Source of the DNA: Ciona savignyi
Lineage: Eukaryota; Chordata; Ascidiacea; Phlebobranchia; Cionidae
Direction of reading: 5' to 3'
DNA length: 64,000 nt
Assembly (NCBI GenBank): GCA_000149265.1
Contig: CH003275.1
Location: 1,020,346 to 1,084,345, forward strand
Part shown: in pieces, positions 31,858 to 45,300 of the stretch
Numbering within the stretch: the first letter of the stretch is position 1
How the letters are laid out: each line of letters begins with the position of its first letter
Translations under genes and position numbers: made by a program
The notes under the pieces: model-generated
What the model was told of the DNA's origin: nothing
The model's input: only the letters and a program-made list of their open reading frames with translations
Database searches by the model: none

Positions 31858-34479
31858 TTAGGCTATTGCTTCCTTGTTTATTTTAATAGATTTCAGTGGC
31901 GTACACTTATAATCCGCCGAATAGATAGTGGTTTTCGCCGAGTCTCCTGAAAAGACTTTCGATTCAAACGTTTTCGTTTGAATGGTCCGGTGGTTTAGTT
32001 TTGTCGGCTTAAAACCGCTTGACCAGACCGGTTTTTGCCCTGCTTTGCCATAGCTCCATGGTGCTGCAACCTCGACTGACTGCTGGTTGGCTTTCTTTCC
32101 TTTGCGCGGTTTAATTAATGCGTTTGACTTCACGTTTGACGATATTAAAACTTCTGCACCGTCGCTACCACCAGAAGCTCCGATTATGACCCCGTCTGTC
32201 GTTGTCGACTTATTTGGTGAATTCGGCCGGCACAAAATACCCTTTTGGGAAGGGGCATCCGATACTACACTGCAGCCGCCTGACAAGTTGCACTTTTTTT
32301 CAAACGCCTTGCTTAAAGACTTAACCGGTAGTGTTGATTCCTTCTTTTGGGGCAAGACGTGAGACGAAAAAGTTCGCGAAATTTGGGGACCACCCCTGGT
32401 AGATTTCTTTTTGCATTCCAACTGTGTGTCGAACACTGTCGATTTCCTTTGCAGCGACCTGCGGGCTTTGGTATTGGAGTTCCCAGGTTCACTGGAAAAG
32501 ACGGTCGAAGAAATGTTCTTGTTGTTGGGTTTCCATGCTGTAGAAAAAGATCATTCGGAAATTTAAATGTGGGCAAAATATACGATATGATATATACATG
32601 TTTATCTCCGGGATGAAATACATGGAAGGGTTATAGCATGGGCAGTAGTCGGTACCTCATGTCCACTGTCGGGCATGAGATAATCCAACTACTGGCCATA
32701 ATACAACTTCTGCTATGAGCTATAATCCATAGACGCCTCCTAAATTCTTCTTTAAGGAGTCTGTGCTATAATATAACAAAAGCCCCTTTGATAACGCGCC
32801 TTGGGTTATCACATTAATCGTGATAAAACATAAATATCCAATTATCATTATTATAACGAGATTAAATCGTACGCTAAAAAAGATTGGTATTTAGTTCCTA
32901 AAATGTATCAGCGCCACGAACCTGTTCTTGTTTTTCGGATTACTCCTGCTTCCTCACTGGGTTTCTGCCTTGGATATTGTGGATTTGCAAACACCGAAGA
33001 TTTCATGGTCAAAGAAACATCTCGTTTGCAGGGCGCAGTGTTTGGACGGGGAACGGCGAATAGTCTGCTCTGACACGCTGGTTAAAAATTGAAACTTGTT
33101 AATTTACAAGAGAGTATTTTATGTTCCACTTTAAAAAAAGATAGCTAGGTAAGTTTTAGATTACCTGTTTTGCCCACTGTCGGGTTACCCGAGCTATTAA
33201 AGTGTATGGTATATGATTTTTAGTTTATCCGATTAATTCACTGGATTTAAGAGATACCGGTTAAATGTTTTGCTGAAAGCCACAATCAATTAAGCTTATA
33301 GCGGATGATTTCGATTTGACCACGGTTAAACGTAAAACCGATGTTCCAACATCCTATGATATTTCGTCGGACTGGATTATTTGCCGTCCATGAGAAGACC
33401 GAGCAGTTGGGATTTGGGAAAGAAGACTCTTAATTTAGCCCACTACCAGGTCCTATATTGCAGTGCATTGTTCACCATGCAGACATTGAATCGATCTACT
33501 GTGCTCCAGAAATGACGTTTAAGCGTCTTGTCTAAGAACACAAGACGGCACTATCGATCTAACGTGCAACTACGAGTTGTTGTACGGTTGTGTGGCCGAA
33601 TGGTTAACGCGACCGATACATATACCGACTACTATACAAAAACGGTCCAAGTGACGATACCAGCATGGGTTCGAACTTGGCCCGGAAAAACAAAAAAACT
33701 CCGCAAGTGGCCGTATGTGGTCACGTGGCTTACTTTTTAACGCGACCGATAGATATTCCAAATTTTATTGACAAACCCATTATGGGTTAAACAAATTAGT
33801 GACTAACCCATCATGGGTTCGAAGCTCATCCCGGTAAACAATTACCGCAATTACACGTTGTAGAGCTTCAGTTTTTGTCCTAGCCTCAGCGGCCACTTAC
33901 CAGCTTTTGAGCTATTTGCGTTTTGTGCACTGTCGAGCGGTTGGAAAATGCTGCTTTGTAAAGTTTTGCTTATCTTGACAGGCCTTCTTGCGTTTTCTTC
34001 ACATTTTGAACTGGCGTTTTCGCCGTAATTGAAAATACTTGATCTGTAAGTGTTGCTCACTGTAACGAAAATATGCGTTTTCTTACGAAACTAAAGATTA
34101 TGAATGTTTTTAATAATACTATACTAACTTACGGAAAGCCTATTCAAGAGTTAGAACAGTGACAAAAATGAAACAACAGTTTTTGTGGTCGTCAAAAACA
34201 AGTATCTTCTTACGACGCCCCTAATATAGACTGCTGCAACCCTGTTCTAGATTATATAAATAAATCAATCAACAACACTAAATGTCGTGTCAGCTAAACT
34301 ACGGGATAGAAGGTGTCATACTACGCTTTATGGCTTCCGCTGGAATCTTTGTTATAAACTGGGAATTTACCAGCAATATGAGAAACTAGTAAACACGCAA
34401 TTACATACTTACCTTCTTTAGAATACTGTCTATTATAATCTGTGTTACATGTTGTCTTGTCACCTTGTTGAAATGACAT
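31858..34479 (-). CDS. Uncharacterised basic Ser-rich protein with repeated S-x-[ILV]-F motifs (4 exons, 353 aa)
   Basis: I do not recognise this protein. Minus-strand exons are 34479-34413, 34059-33901, 33077-32922 and 32537-31858. With these acceptors the frame stays open across all four (1062 nt, 353 codons plus stop), which strongly supports a real gene. The product is rich in Ser, Lys, Asn and Thr, with no signal peptide, membrane segment or known enzyme motif, and is probably largely disordered. A tetrapeptide S-x-[ILV]-F recurs at residues 29, 58, 79, 102, 138, 160 and 320, spaced about 20-35 residues apart in the first half. The C-terminus carries APWSYGKAGQKPVWSSGF and TTIYSADYK. Serially repeated short motifs in a basic disordered chain recall microtubule-associated or axonemal proteins, but this is only an analogy. 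A splice-acceptor-like CAG lies 18 bases before the ATG. The gene is convergent with the ETS gene and divergent from the receptor kinase gene. Confidence 0.75.
33165..33350 (-). repeat. SINE family 1 fragment
   Basis: Reverse strand: CCCACTGTCGGGTTACCCGA, GCTATTAAAGTGTATG, then a degenerate head near 33310. It lies in intron 2 of the unknown minus-strand gene. Confidence 0.55.
33588..33845 (+). repeat. SINE family 2 (tRNA-Ser/Leu-like head), two partial copies
   Basis: GTGTGGCCGAATGGTTAACG matches a tRNA-Ser/Leu-type A box region, and GCATGGGTTCGAACTTGGCC supplies a B box. A second start (TTAACGCGACCGATAG) at 33737 and another B box (TCATGGGTTCGAAGCTCATC) near 33813 form a second copy. It lies in intron 2 of the unknown minus-strand gene. 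Confidence 0.7.
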
Positions 34480-36295
34480 AATTTCGTGATCTTAAGCCTG
34501 TAATGAGTATATATTAATAAACAAATGAAACATACTGCAAATTTCCGCCTCTTTCCTTACCTTTTTAATGAGTGCTTTTTCTTTTGAGGGTAGACATTAC
34601 AATTATCAAAGGTATTTGCCCACCGACAATTGTTTTGACTAATGTAATAATGATATGCTATTGTACATAATCAATGCCCTTTATGCCGTAGACGACCTAA
34701 ATTATTATAAAGGGATTATTTAGAAACTTAATACTCATCAACCTTCATAGGAACTCAACTTTAAAACATTTGCGACACATTTGCTAGCTAATAAATTAGA
34801 TTAAATGTTCGTATTAGCCTACGTATGTAATTTTCCGGACTTTCCTTTGCGTATAAAAGATATCACAAGCTTTATTCTGTATGTAAATGTCAAAGACGTT
34901 CATACTTGAGCAATAATATTTTAAGTGATAAATTTTGTGATCGCATTTGATACAATCTAGTGTAATTAATTATAGGTGTACCTTTTCGTGGATAATAATA
35001 CACTTTATTTGAATATTTGTAATACTATTATTATTCTTTTTAACCGATCTTAGTTTCAAACCCATTAAGGTTTCGTCACCAGGACCTTTTCGTTTTGAAG
35101 TCAGTATATGTATCGGTTGCTTTACCCATTCGGCCACACGACCGAACTAATACTATTATTTTGGAACATGCTTTAATTTGTATGTATCTTGTCTATTTGT
35201 ACTAAAAGTAGGTTTAGGTTAATATCAACCATTAAACTCATTTAGCTTTGGAAAATGAGTTATGAGTAAGACTGCCAATCATCCAAATTCACAGTGCATC
35301 AAGGGGACACGGGTTGTGTGATCCTGTAAACTGCCGCTTAAACAACGTTCTTTGCAAATGTAGAATTATATTGCTATAGTAAGCCAGTGCATCCGGGCTA
35401 GTGGGCCTTGATCCGGGTCATTTGGCGAATCGGGCCAGACTACCACTGCACTGTGAAGCTTTATATAGGCTTATTCCTTTGCTTGATGTAAAATAAAGTT
35501 GGCCAGCCAGTATTTTCTCTCGATTGTTTCCTGCAAGCTTACGATCGAATTTCGAATTGCATCTCCCGGTCCACTTTCTCACTCGGTGCCCAAAATAGAG
35601 CCTGGTTTTCATGCAGACTTCGGTACGTGAAAGGTTGATCATTTCAGGCCTTGGTCTCTGTTGAGCAGTCTGTGTTATAAAAAGGCGTTTATAGAATAAA
35701 CGACGTAGCCATCTAAATATCTAGTCTAGGCATATAAAGTACCAACTACTAATAAACGGTTAGTTTATTCTTAATGGATAACAGGTCTTCGTCAGAACAG
35801 AATAGCCGTGTCAAACTGTTGTGGGGTAGAATGCTTAACGCGACAGACACGCTAATTTCTGTATAAAAATGGTCTTGCCAAGGCTATTACGGTTTCGCAA
35901 ATTGGAATAGAAACATGGTTAGTGTCCACAGTGGAGTTCGGGTTATTCCATTAATTTATTTAATGAAGAGAGAAGCATTGCTGTACTTTTTAAGTCTCTA
36001 ATCCAGCTGGCTTATACCCAAACAACTTCGTTGTACCCAAACAACTAGATACCGGCTGGCTTTGAACCCACGCTATTGGGCTAACACAGATAAGCCGACC
36101 GGTTAGACGGTTACTTTAACACCATAAAGCAGTAATATTACGCCCATAAGTAGTTATGATTTTTGGCAAAAGTCTTAGTCGGTAAAAATATATACGTATT
36201 TAACAAAAAAACGTAGCCAGGCTCCAAATTCGAGAGACGTGTTTAAAACACTTGTTCTCAATATTTTATTGTCGTTTTAGTTTCACTGCGTAGTT
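34480..36295. other. Divergent spacer between unknown gene (-) and receptor kinase gene (+)
   Basis: Shared upstream region of 1.9 kb. It contains SINE family 2 copies at about 35050-35150 (-) and 35822-35960 (+). The stretch 35280-35660 is less AT-rich and holds a 74-codon minus-strand frame of no recognised kind. No promoter motif can be named. Confidence 0.45.
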
Positions 36296-36307
36296 ATGGA
36301 TTTATAA
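36296..36307 (+). promoter_or_regulatory. Three-codon upstream ORF before the receptor kinase start
   Basis: ATGGATTTATAA encodes Met-Asp-Leu-stop and lies 61 bases before the main ATG, whose own start is ATGGATTTATCA. If included in the 5' UTR it could reduce translation. An acceptor-like TTTTAG lies 16 bases upstream of it, so the 5' leader may begin there. Confidence 0.45.
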
Positions 36308-36368
36308 CAAGTATTCTATCCTATAGAATATACTAATAATTCAAAATTTGTATCAGTAACTCCGAATT

Positions 36369-39300
36369 ATGGATTTATCAAGTCGGTTTATTCTTTGTCT
36401 TTCGTTCCTGACGTTTATTTCATCACAGCATATCTGTAAGTTTACATTTTAAGAATAATATGATATTTTCTTAAGTAATCACTTCGACAATCAAAGTAAC
36501 CACTTCGACAGACAATCGCATGTTTACAACGCATGCCCAGTGTCAGGCCACTTTTCGCTCTTTGCGCATATATACTGTATAACACATTGCAATATCTGTG
36601 ATAGCCCTATTAAGAGCGCGTGTTATTTTAACACTTGCCTGATGTGTTATCTTCCATTTTCCTATTCGGCGGGATAAAACGTTATTATTCCATGCTCAGG
36701 GTAGAAATAATCATCTCGATTTCATCACAGTTAAAGAAAGTAGGAAGACAAAGCAACTGCGGACAGGTGACCCACTCCGTATCCGATGCCGTTTACCAGT
36801 GCTCAATTCAACTCACGGCATCATATGGCATATCCCCGTGTCGATGCGACCGAGACAGTCCACGTTTCAAACCTCCCCCGTCAAGACCGACCTTTCACAT
36901 GGTGGTGTTGAGTATTACAAAAGTAATCTGAGAATTCCCTCGGTCACAGTAGACGACATGGGTTATTACTATTGTGCGTACAATTTCTCCAGGTCTTACG
37001 ATATGGTTATGGCAAATGTGCCAAAAACGAAAGTGACATACGTGTATGTATACGGTAAGTCATTCTTAACTCCTGTTTCAACATTTAAATTTATATTAGT
37101 ATGCGCTTAAGTTTGGTGTCATTCCTTGAAATGTGTACCGATGCCCGTAGTTAACCAATACTAGAATAGGATATTCATGTTTATCCCCGTAAATGGGAAA
37201 ACCAAGATGGTTAACACACGGGCAATCGTCATATTACTTCAAGCCCACCGTCGGGTTACCGGAGATATTGCAGTGTGTGGTGTATGATTTAATTGTTCTT
37301 TTAATTTAGTAGAACTCATTAATCCGCTGGGTTCAGGCAATGTCCGTGCCTTGCCCAAGGACACAACCGACTAGTTAGCAACCAGTTTCGAACCTGTAAC
37401 CTTTCGATTGAAAGGCGTCGCACTAAACCACCAGACTAACCGGTCGGACCTATTGAAATACCATTGATCCCAAAAATGACTTTGTACGCTGACAAGGGAT
37501 AGCACATAGCAAAACTTACGAGTTTGTATTCCAGATTCAAACAATTTGCTTGCTCGAACACCAAGAATAATTTACGTCGGAATCCGAAGCGATCTTGTCA
37601 TACCCTGTCGCCCCACGCATGAAAACATGGACATCAATTTAACTGCTCTTCAATTTGATACGCCTTACAAAAGAGTAAGTGATTGGTACCCTGGATACAG
37701 AATAGGATATTCAGTGATGGAATTCAAGAGGTTCGCATGGGTTTGGTCGAACCCGTTCTTGGAACGTCGGGATAATCATCGATCCGATTCTTGCTTTTTA
37801 TAGGCATTAGACCTTATAGGGAAACTGTTGTTTAATAAGTACGATACAATAGAGAACCTGTTTCTCAAAATTTTAAACCCCATCACTAAGGATATTCATG
37901 TTTTATTCTCGGTTCTAAATAATCGCAAAGAGCGTTTAATCCTGGACATTCGCCGGAACACCCGGCGCTTACCAGAGTATTTCCCACCATATAAACCAGT
38001 TAGATTACAGCATCGATCGTCAAGAGTGCCCGATTTTTTTCTGTTCCAATGGGTTTAACATGAAATTGTACCATATAACAGTCTGATGCTTTGCGGAGGT
38101 ATTCCAGTCCTATATACAATTTATACATTGTTTTAGCTTAATCTATTAATCCACTGCTGCATTAAATCAACCCCCGGGAAATGTCTTATACTTTAAAAGA
38201 GGCTAGAAATGCAAAAGCGGTTAGAAAATGGCAGGTTTTAGACTTACAACTATCCGGCTGACGGCCGTCGACGCGGTACGTCTGTATCACGAATAAAAAA
38301 ATAGTCACAAAACGGTTGTTTGGTCGACGGTTAATGCGCCGATTTATATTTAGACTTCTTTAAAAAAATCGGTCTCAGTGACGAGCCCATTACAGGTTTA
38401 ACACATAAACCCGTAAAAATTCTTTCATATATCTTTCTCGTTTCAAAGATATCTTTTGATCCGACAAGTGGTTTTACGGTTCGCAATGTCACCGATTACG
38501 ACGCAGGATTTTGGAAGTGCAAAGCGGAATTCCGAGGCATAAACCAGGAAAAAAGAATCCTCGTGAAAGTCAACTTGGGTTGGTTTTTTTATTTATTTTT
38601 ACCTAAGTCACATAGAGGTGGATTTTTCAAATATTTCCTATTCTACTTTATTTATTCAGTGAAGCCACTGATTATCCTAATTATACAATTATTCTGCTTT
38701 AATTTATACGAAGGACTGTAATTTCCAAAAAATGACTTAAAAGGCCAAAATAATATTTTTAACAGGCCAAAACCGACTTTACCGTACACCTAGACGGCTT
38801 TTTGATAGATTTAACAGTGGATATTAACAAATTTTGAGGAAAATATTATTACATTTATGTAAAATTTCTGGCATCGTAAATTAAACGTTGCTAACTACCT
38901 AGGTATCACACCGGTTACCACCGGTCTTCGCGCAATTGCGCGTAAAAAGTCGGTTTTGGTGGGACATGCCATTGAAGCAACGTGTTCGGTAACTGTAACT
39001 CCAGGATCGGTCGCAGACTTGGTTTGGAAGACTCCGAATGCACACAATCGTTCAGGGGTATGTAGTTATTATACAAGAAACTTATGTATAGGAAAACTAG
39101 AAAAGCGTAACTGCAGATAACTTCGCGAATAAGACATTTTCCGTCGTGTTTGAATTATACTGCGTTGTATATGTTTTAGACTTTGCGTGCTGTAAGCTAT
39201 TGTGCGTATTACATGCAGTACCGCTCTTACGCAGTTCGGAACTTTTTTTCCACGTACATTGCCCAATAACAAAATATGGTCACGGTGTGTATATGGGGGT

Positions 39301-42300
39301 ATTAGGATCTATCTAAAGCACGAAACGAATTTTAGGGTATATTTTTGGGAATTCGAAAATCCTAGATCGCCACAATTTTAGTTTATGTTTTCTATCATAG
39401 TTTTACAAAGTTTTACCGCTAGGGGATTTCCCGTGATCGAATCTAAATAAACGGACATTTTTAAAGTAGATAATACACTCCGATTTCAGGATAATGCAGA
39501 ATCCTAGTGTTAGAATATAACTGCTTATTTAATCAAGCATTGTAATGGACGCTCTAAGGATAGGATAGCATATTCATGTTTCATCCGGAGTGAAAATCCT
39601 AAAGAGTGTTATTACAAAAAACAATCGTCAGATTACCTCATCGCTCTAAAGCAGCGTTTCTCAAACTATGGGAAAGAAATCTTGGTGGGTCGTGAAAAGT
39701 TATAGAAAGCTCTAATTAACTATACTGGCCATTTCCTATACAAAAATCAAGAGGAAATTATCATAATTGTGACATCACACAATCTTGAATCGTGGCGTGA
39801 TCTTCACCTGACCTCAGGTCATTGAACCTTTTGTCTCTCAAACATGTTACAACAACTATATATAAAGTTAAGTGGGTCGCCATAAATTGTGGTAATTAAT
39901 AGTGGGTCCCAACTCTAAAAAGTTTGAGAACCACTGCTCTAAAGCATGTTTGGTGGGTACCTTTGCACCTAAAGCCTGACTATTGGCCAATAAACAACGT
40001 TGTTCAGTTGTAGAAGCAATAAATCAAATTTGTTATCGGAAGAGATTTTTCTGTTTTTTTAATTTAATACATCAGCTACAATGAGCGCCTTCCATAGAGC
40101 AGGAAACCAAAATGCTTAAAGGAGAAATTTAAGCCAAACTGATGTGCATTATTCAAATTTATGTGACTTCACATCAAAATGACCATTAGACTAAAATTAA
40201 TTTTTGTGTACATAATCATAAATTTTATTCCCTGTATATTATTCAAAATTATTTACAATTAATGAACAAGCTTAATTTTAAACCAGCTTATTCTTGAAAT
40301 ATGCAAATAAACTTATGTTGTCCCTGTAAGTAGAAAAACAGGTAATATATATATAACACAGGCATATATCAGAATACCACATGCTTTCTGTTGGTTACCA
40401 GGGTTACAACACTCCTTTACTTAATCAAGAGGTAATTGACGATTACTCTTGTAAAACTGCTTGCTTACATATTTGCAAGATAAATGGTCAATTGCCCCTA
40501 TAAGAATGCTCTATGCGATTTCTCATTTACAGGGATAAACATAAATATCCTAGCCTATCCATTTTTAGATTTTCTTTAAAGAATGTGCACCTGAGGAAAT
40601 ACCACATAAAACCAACTCTTACAAAAAGAAGCAATGCAAGACAATCATCATTAAAAGAGCAACTTTACAAGACTCGGGAGATTATTCTTGTTATTTGCGC
40701 AATGCTTCACAAACCAGAAGTACAGTTCGCATACAAGTATACGGTAAGTTTAACATTATTTAGATAAGCTAATGTATTTAATGGATAAACCAGGATTAAT
40801 CCATTTCTATGGTATGTTTAAACAGAACATATAAAATTTGAGAGGTTTGAGATTAAAATATATATGTGAAAAATTCTGTTTTTATTTGAAAGTTGATATT
40901 CAAATTTGTCACCTTACATTGGGCCTACCATTTTCAATTTTTTAATTATTTTGTAGTATGAGTTGTCAGGCTTTATTTTGATAACTATTCATACGTTGGT
41001 TGGAATGATTTTATTGGTATGTACTAGGGTATGAATTCCAAGAATTACTTTAAAATGCTTATGAATGGATGTCTAATTTCTAAACTGGTTGGTAAGAAAA
41101 TAACATTTAAAAATTATCAACAGTTACCGTTTGATAACTATCGCCCATTGTGTAGTTTCTAAAGCAATTTCAATGTGTTATTTATTATTAAAATGTAACT
41201 ACTCCTTTAGTTAAACTTACTGATCCACTGAATCAAAGAAATGTCTGTTAAATTCCTTGCCTTACTGAATAACCCCCTAAGCCAACAACACTATAGCTGA
41301 AAAATCTATTCCTAAACCAATTAAGGTAATAAGCCCCTTATTTATTACAGAAAACCCATTTATTCGAGTCATATCCACCCCTTCATATTGTCGTAATGTA
41401 TCCAATCTACCAGTAGTTGAAGCTATAAAGGGTGAAGCGAAAATCATAAAATTTGTCATACAAGCTTCCTCTGAACCTTTGTATACCTGGTACAACCAAT
41501 CCGAAGCTCTTATCCAGAAGTCAGCGTTTACCACAACACGGTTATCAAGGGATACTAGAGTCAGCACAAATGGAAGCATACTGTCAATCAATCATGTTGA
41601 GTTTGAAGACTCTGGTTTCTATACTTTATCGATGGCAGTACGAGATCAAATCAAGAATGAAACCTTTGCCTTGGTTGTGTTAGGTATTTTTTACATAGTT
41701 CAATATGTTTTTTTTTTACATAGTTCAATATGTATATGTAAACCTAGCGGATTAATGGGTTTTACTTAATTATAGGAAGGTGTGAATAATACACAACATA
41801 CTGCAATATCTCCGGTAACCTGACGGTGGGCGCAAGGTGATCTGACGATTACCCATGTGTTAACCCCCTTGGTTTTCCCATTCATGGGAATAAACATGAA
41901 TATCCTATGTTGGTTTCATAGGTTAACATTTTATGTATAATATGTAATGTTCCACCAGAATATCACCTGAAAGTAAATCAGCCGCTTCTTTGCCGGTTGT
42001 GTAATTAGGCAAGGCAATCACCAAACATTAACTGAAACTAGTGGATTAATAAATTATACTAAATCACTAGAAATTTCTTATTGATATATGTACACTACAC
42101 ATTACAATAGCTTCAGTAACCTGGCAATAGGAACAAGGTAATCTGATATTGGTGCTATAACGCTTCATGTGCTTTTTCGTCCTATGGTTAGAACATGAAT
42201 CTACTATTCTACCAAAAACAGTCTGGTATCTTAAATGTACTTTGTTTTCACAAATCAATCACATATCATTACCATCCATTTGTTAATATACACTTTTTTT

Positions 42301-45300
42301 CAGAACCGCTACCAGCAGAAATTACAAGTTCAAAGGAAGACATTTCAGCCAATGTTGGTGAGAGTGTTTTGTTGCCATGCAACGCAGTAGGGCAACCTGC
42401 TCCAATGTTCAACTGGTTCCATGGAGAAACATTAGTCCAAGGTGGGTTGTAATCTAGTCCTTTCGAAGTCAGTCTGGTGGTATATACTTGAAGTCTAAGT
42501 CAAGCTATTCAAAATTAGTATTTAGTCCAAACACATTGACTCGGATTACCCAGGGGCATTTTTTAGAAGTCTTGATTTTAGTTAAATCTTTTCAAATAAA
42601 GACTTGAATAAGATCAAGCCACTTTTACAATATAATTCGAGTCAAGTCAAATCTTTGTAAACATCATTAAAACACTGGGTTTATTGGTACCAGAGTTGAC
42701 TTGATTTTATAGCCTGCAGTTGCAAAAATACATCCTAACAGTACTAAGTATGGTAATGCTTTAAAACAAAGAAATATCAAAACTGAAACTAAACAAGCTT
42801 GTTCAGTTATCAATTAAATCACTGTGAGGCAATTGAGGTAACCGCAAAACGTTGCGGTGTAAATTGCTTTTAGCTTTCCGTTTATCGGACAGCTCTCTGA
42901 CTTGTCAGATCGTATCAGATTCACGTAAATTCCCTAAAAACAATTTTTTGCTGCCATTTTGTTTAGGCTGTGTGATAATTTATACTTTAATTGTATTAAG
43001 CAATTATTACTGTAAAATAACAAGAATACAAGATTTGTTTGTGCACGGCGTGCATGAAGTACACAACACATTAATGGTATGAATGACACAAATATTGTCT
43101 GTAGGCATGACTCCCACTGTAATAAATTTTGTTTTTATTGTAGAATCCAGCAACAGCGATTTATTAATTGAGATGGTCCAGCAAGAAGACAGTGGGACTT
43201 ACACCTGTGTCGCTGCAAATCACTATGGGAACGATAGCATGTCGATTTCGCTCTATGTGCAAGGTGTGTTTCTTAGCTCATGCATGTTTTAGATTTGATT
43301 AAATGTACAGAGAAACAATTCTCAACTTTTATAAGATGAACAAATAATTTATATCTTGGGAAATAAAAAAATCTCATTTTATCCATGGTTACCACTGAGT
43401 TCAGGTGACATACAGTAAGTGTCTTGCTTGAGGATGCAATCAACTTAATATTGACCAGTTTTGATTATGCGACGTTGGGCATGAGATAATCTGTAGATTG
43501 CCCTTGTTCATCGCCCTGCAATTCTTACATTATCTGAGATAAATATGCAATTCCTATTCTAACCCCTCTGTACATATCAACACAGATCCACAGCAAATTC
43601 AAATCACATTTATCAGCATTGCCTCCTGTCTGTTGGTTTTATTCTCATTTGGAGTGGTCTTGTTTAAAGTGCGACATAAGGTTGGTACCCAAACATCAAA
43701 CAAAAGTATACTTAAAATGTTTCATGAGTTTTGGCACTGACTATTTGTTATGCTAAGCATTTTTGTTTGGAAGACTCAAAAACTGTATGAATGGTGAAAA
43801 AATATTTTAAAATTGTAGGCCTATTGATAATCAACAAACTGTAAGAATGGTAAAATATTTTTAATCGTTTTTTATATAAGCCGAAACAACGACAAAACAT
43901 GCTGTCCGTGATGAATATAAAAGAGATGCCTTTGGAGGAACAAGCACAGTGTTCTGAGTATGACACAAAGAAGTGGGAATTCCCCCGAGATCGATTACGC
44001 TTTGGTAAAACTCTCGGGCGTGGAGCTTTCGGCAAAGTTATCCAGGCGACCGCGTTTGACCTCGAAAAGTCATCTTCGTGTAAAACTGTTGCTGTTAAGA
44101 TGCTGAAAGGTGAGTACGGTGTACATGTTCCTTTCCTTTTTTAGTGTGTATTTGCAAAAGAAAATCTTGGTACTTAGCAAATTATGGTTGTACTCTGACA
44201 GAATTCATAATATTATGTTTAACTCATATAATAAGAATGGAAAGTTATTTCCTGGTTTTTAATAGACTAGTTAGTATACTTTCCAGTCTTGGATCCTGTT
44301 CTTTACAACTTAAATCACATTGTGTATAATGATTAGCATGAACTTCAAATTAGTTTAATTTAGTAGTTTTTTTTTGTTTCGAAGAAAACATGCAACAGAA
44401 CTTTTAATAAACCGTTAGATAGCAGAAAAAGACGGCAAAACGACAGTCGTTAAAACACGTCTATAATCAAATATTAGAAATAAAATTGTAAAAAAGTACA
44501 TCGTGGATGATAATTAAAAACAGTTCAAAAAAGGACAAGGGAGTATAATCCACATCATTGTTATTTTGTAAATATTTCATTGATTAGGTATGAATGGCAG
44601 AACCAAGAACGGGCAAAAGTCGTTGCTTTCCGATGTGCCATTTTAGGAATGGCGCCACAAGTCTATAGCAAAATGTCAAACGCTTTATAATAGGATGTAA
44701 TCAAAAGCCGCAGTTTCCTATTGAATCCTCAATATTTCTGAATCGTTTAAGTCCTGACAAGTTTTATATTTCAAAAATTCCTTAACTTAATCGAATCATG
44801 AACGCACGCACGCCGGTCTATTGGCTGCAGGTGGCGTTAAACACTTAAACTTTTAGTTGTAAGCCAAGCACACTCCTACTTGGTAGTTAAACAATTTTTT
44901 TAGTTTGTGCCATAATTTTAAAATAAAATAAACGTAGTAAAAAAACCGCAATAAAACTAAGTTAATCTTTTTATTTCCAATTACAACTATAAGATATTTA
45001 TGTTTGATCCTGTAATTGGAAAAACACAAGGCGCATTCTAACATTGGTAACCGTCAGATTACTTATACCCACCGCCGGGTTACAAGAGCTATTGCAATGT
45101 GTTATAAATTCTTAAGACACTTCTTTCAGTTTTAACAGAACCCATTATTCCACAAGGATAAAACTTTCTTTTAAAAACTGTGTATAAATTGTACAATTGG
45201 AATTATCCCATTCACCCATAATAAAAGTACATTTTATGTTTGGATGTTTTCAACTCCTTTTAATGACCGATGAATTCAAGAATTTTGTTAAGCCCATTAA

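Noticed and set aside
35418..35642. A 74-codon minus-strand open frame starting MINLSRTEVCMKTRLYF in a less AT-rich patch
   Set aside because: No family resemblance and no supporting splice partners. It may be chance, so it was not called as a gene.
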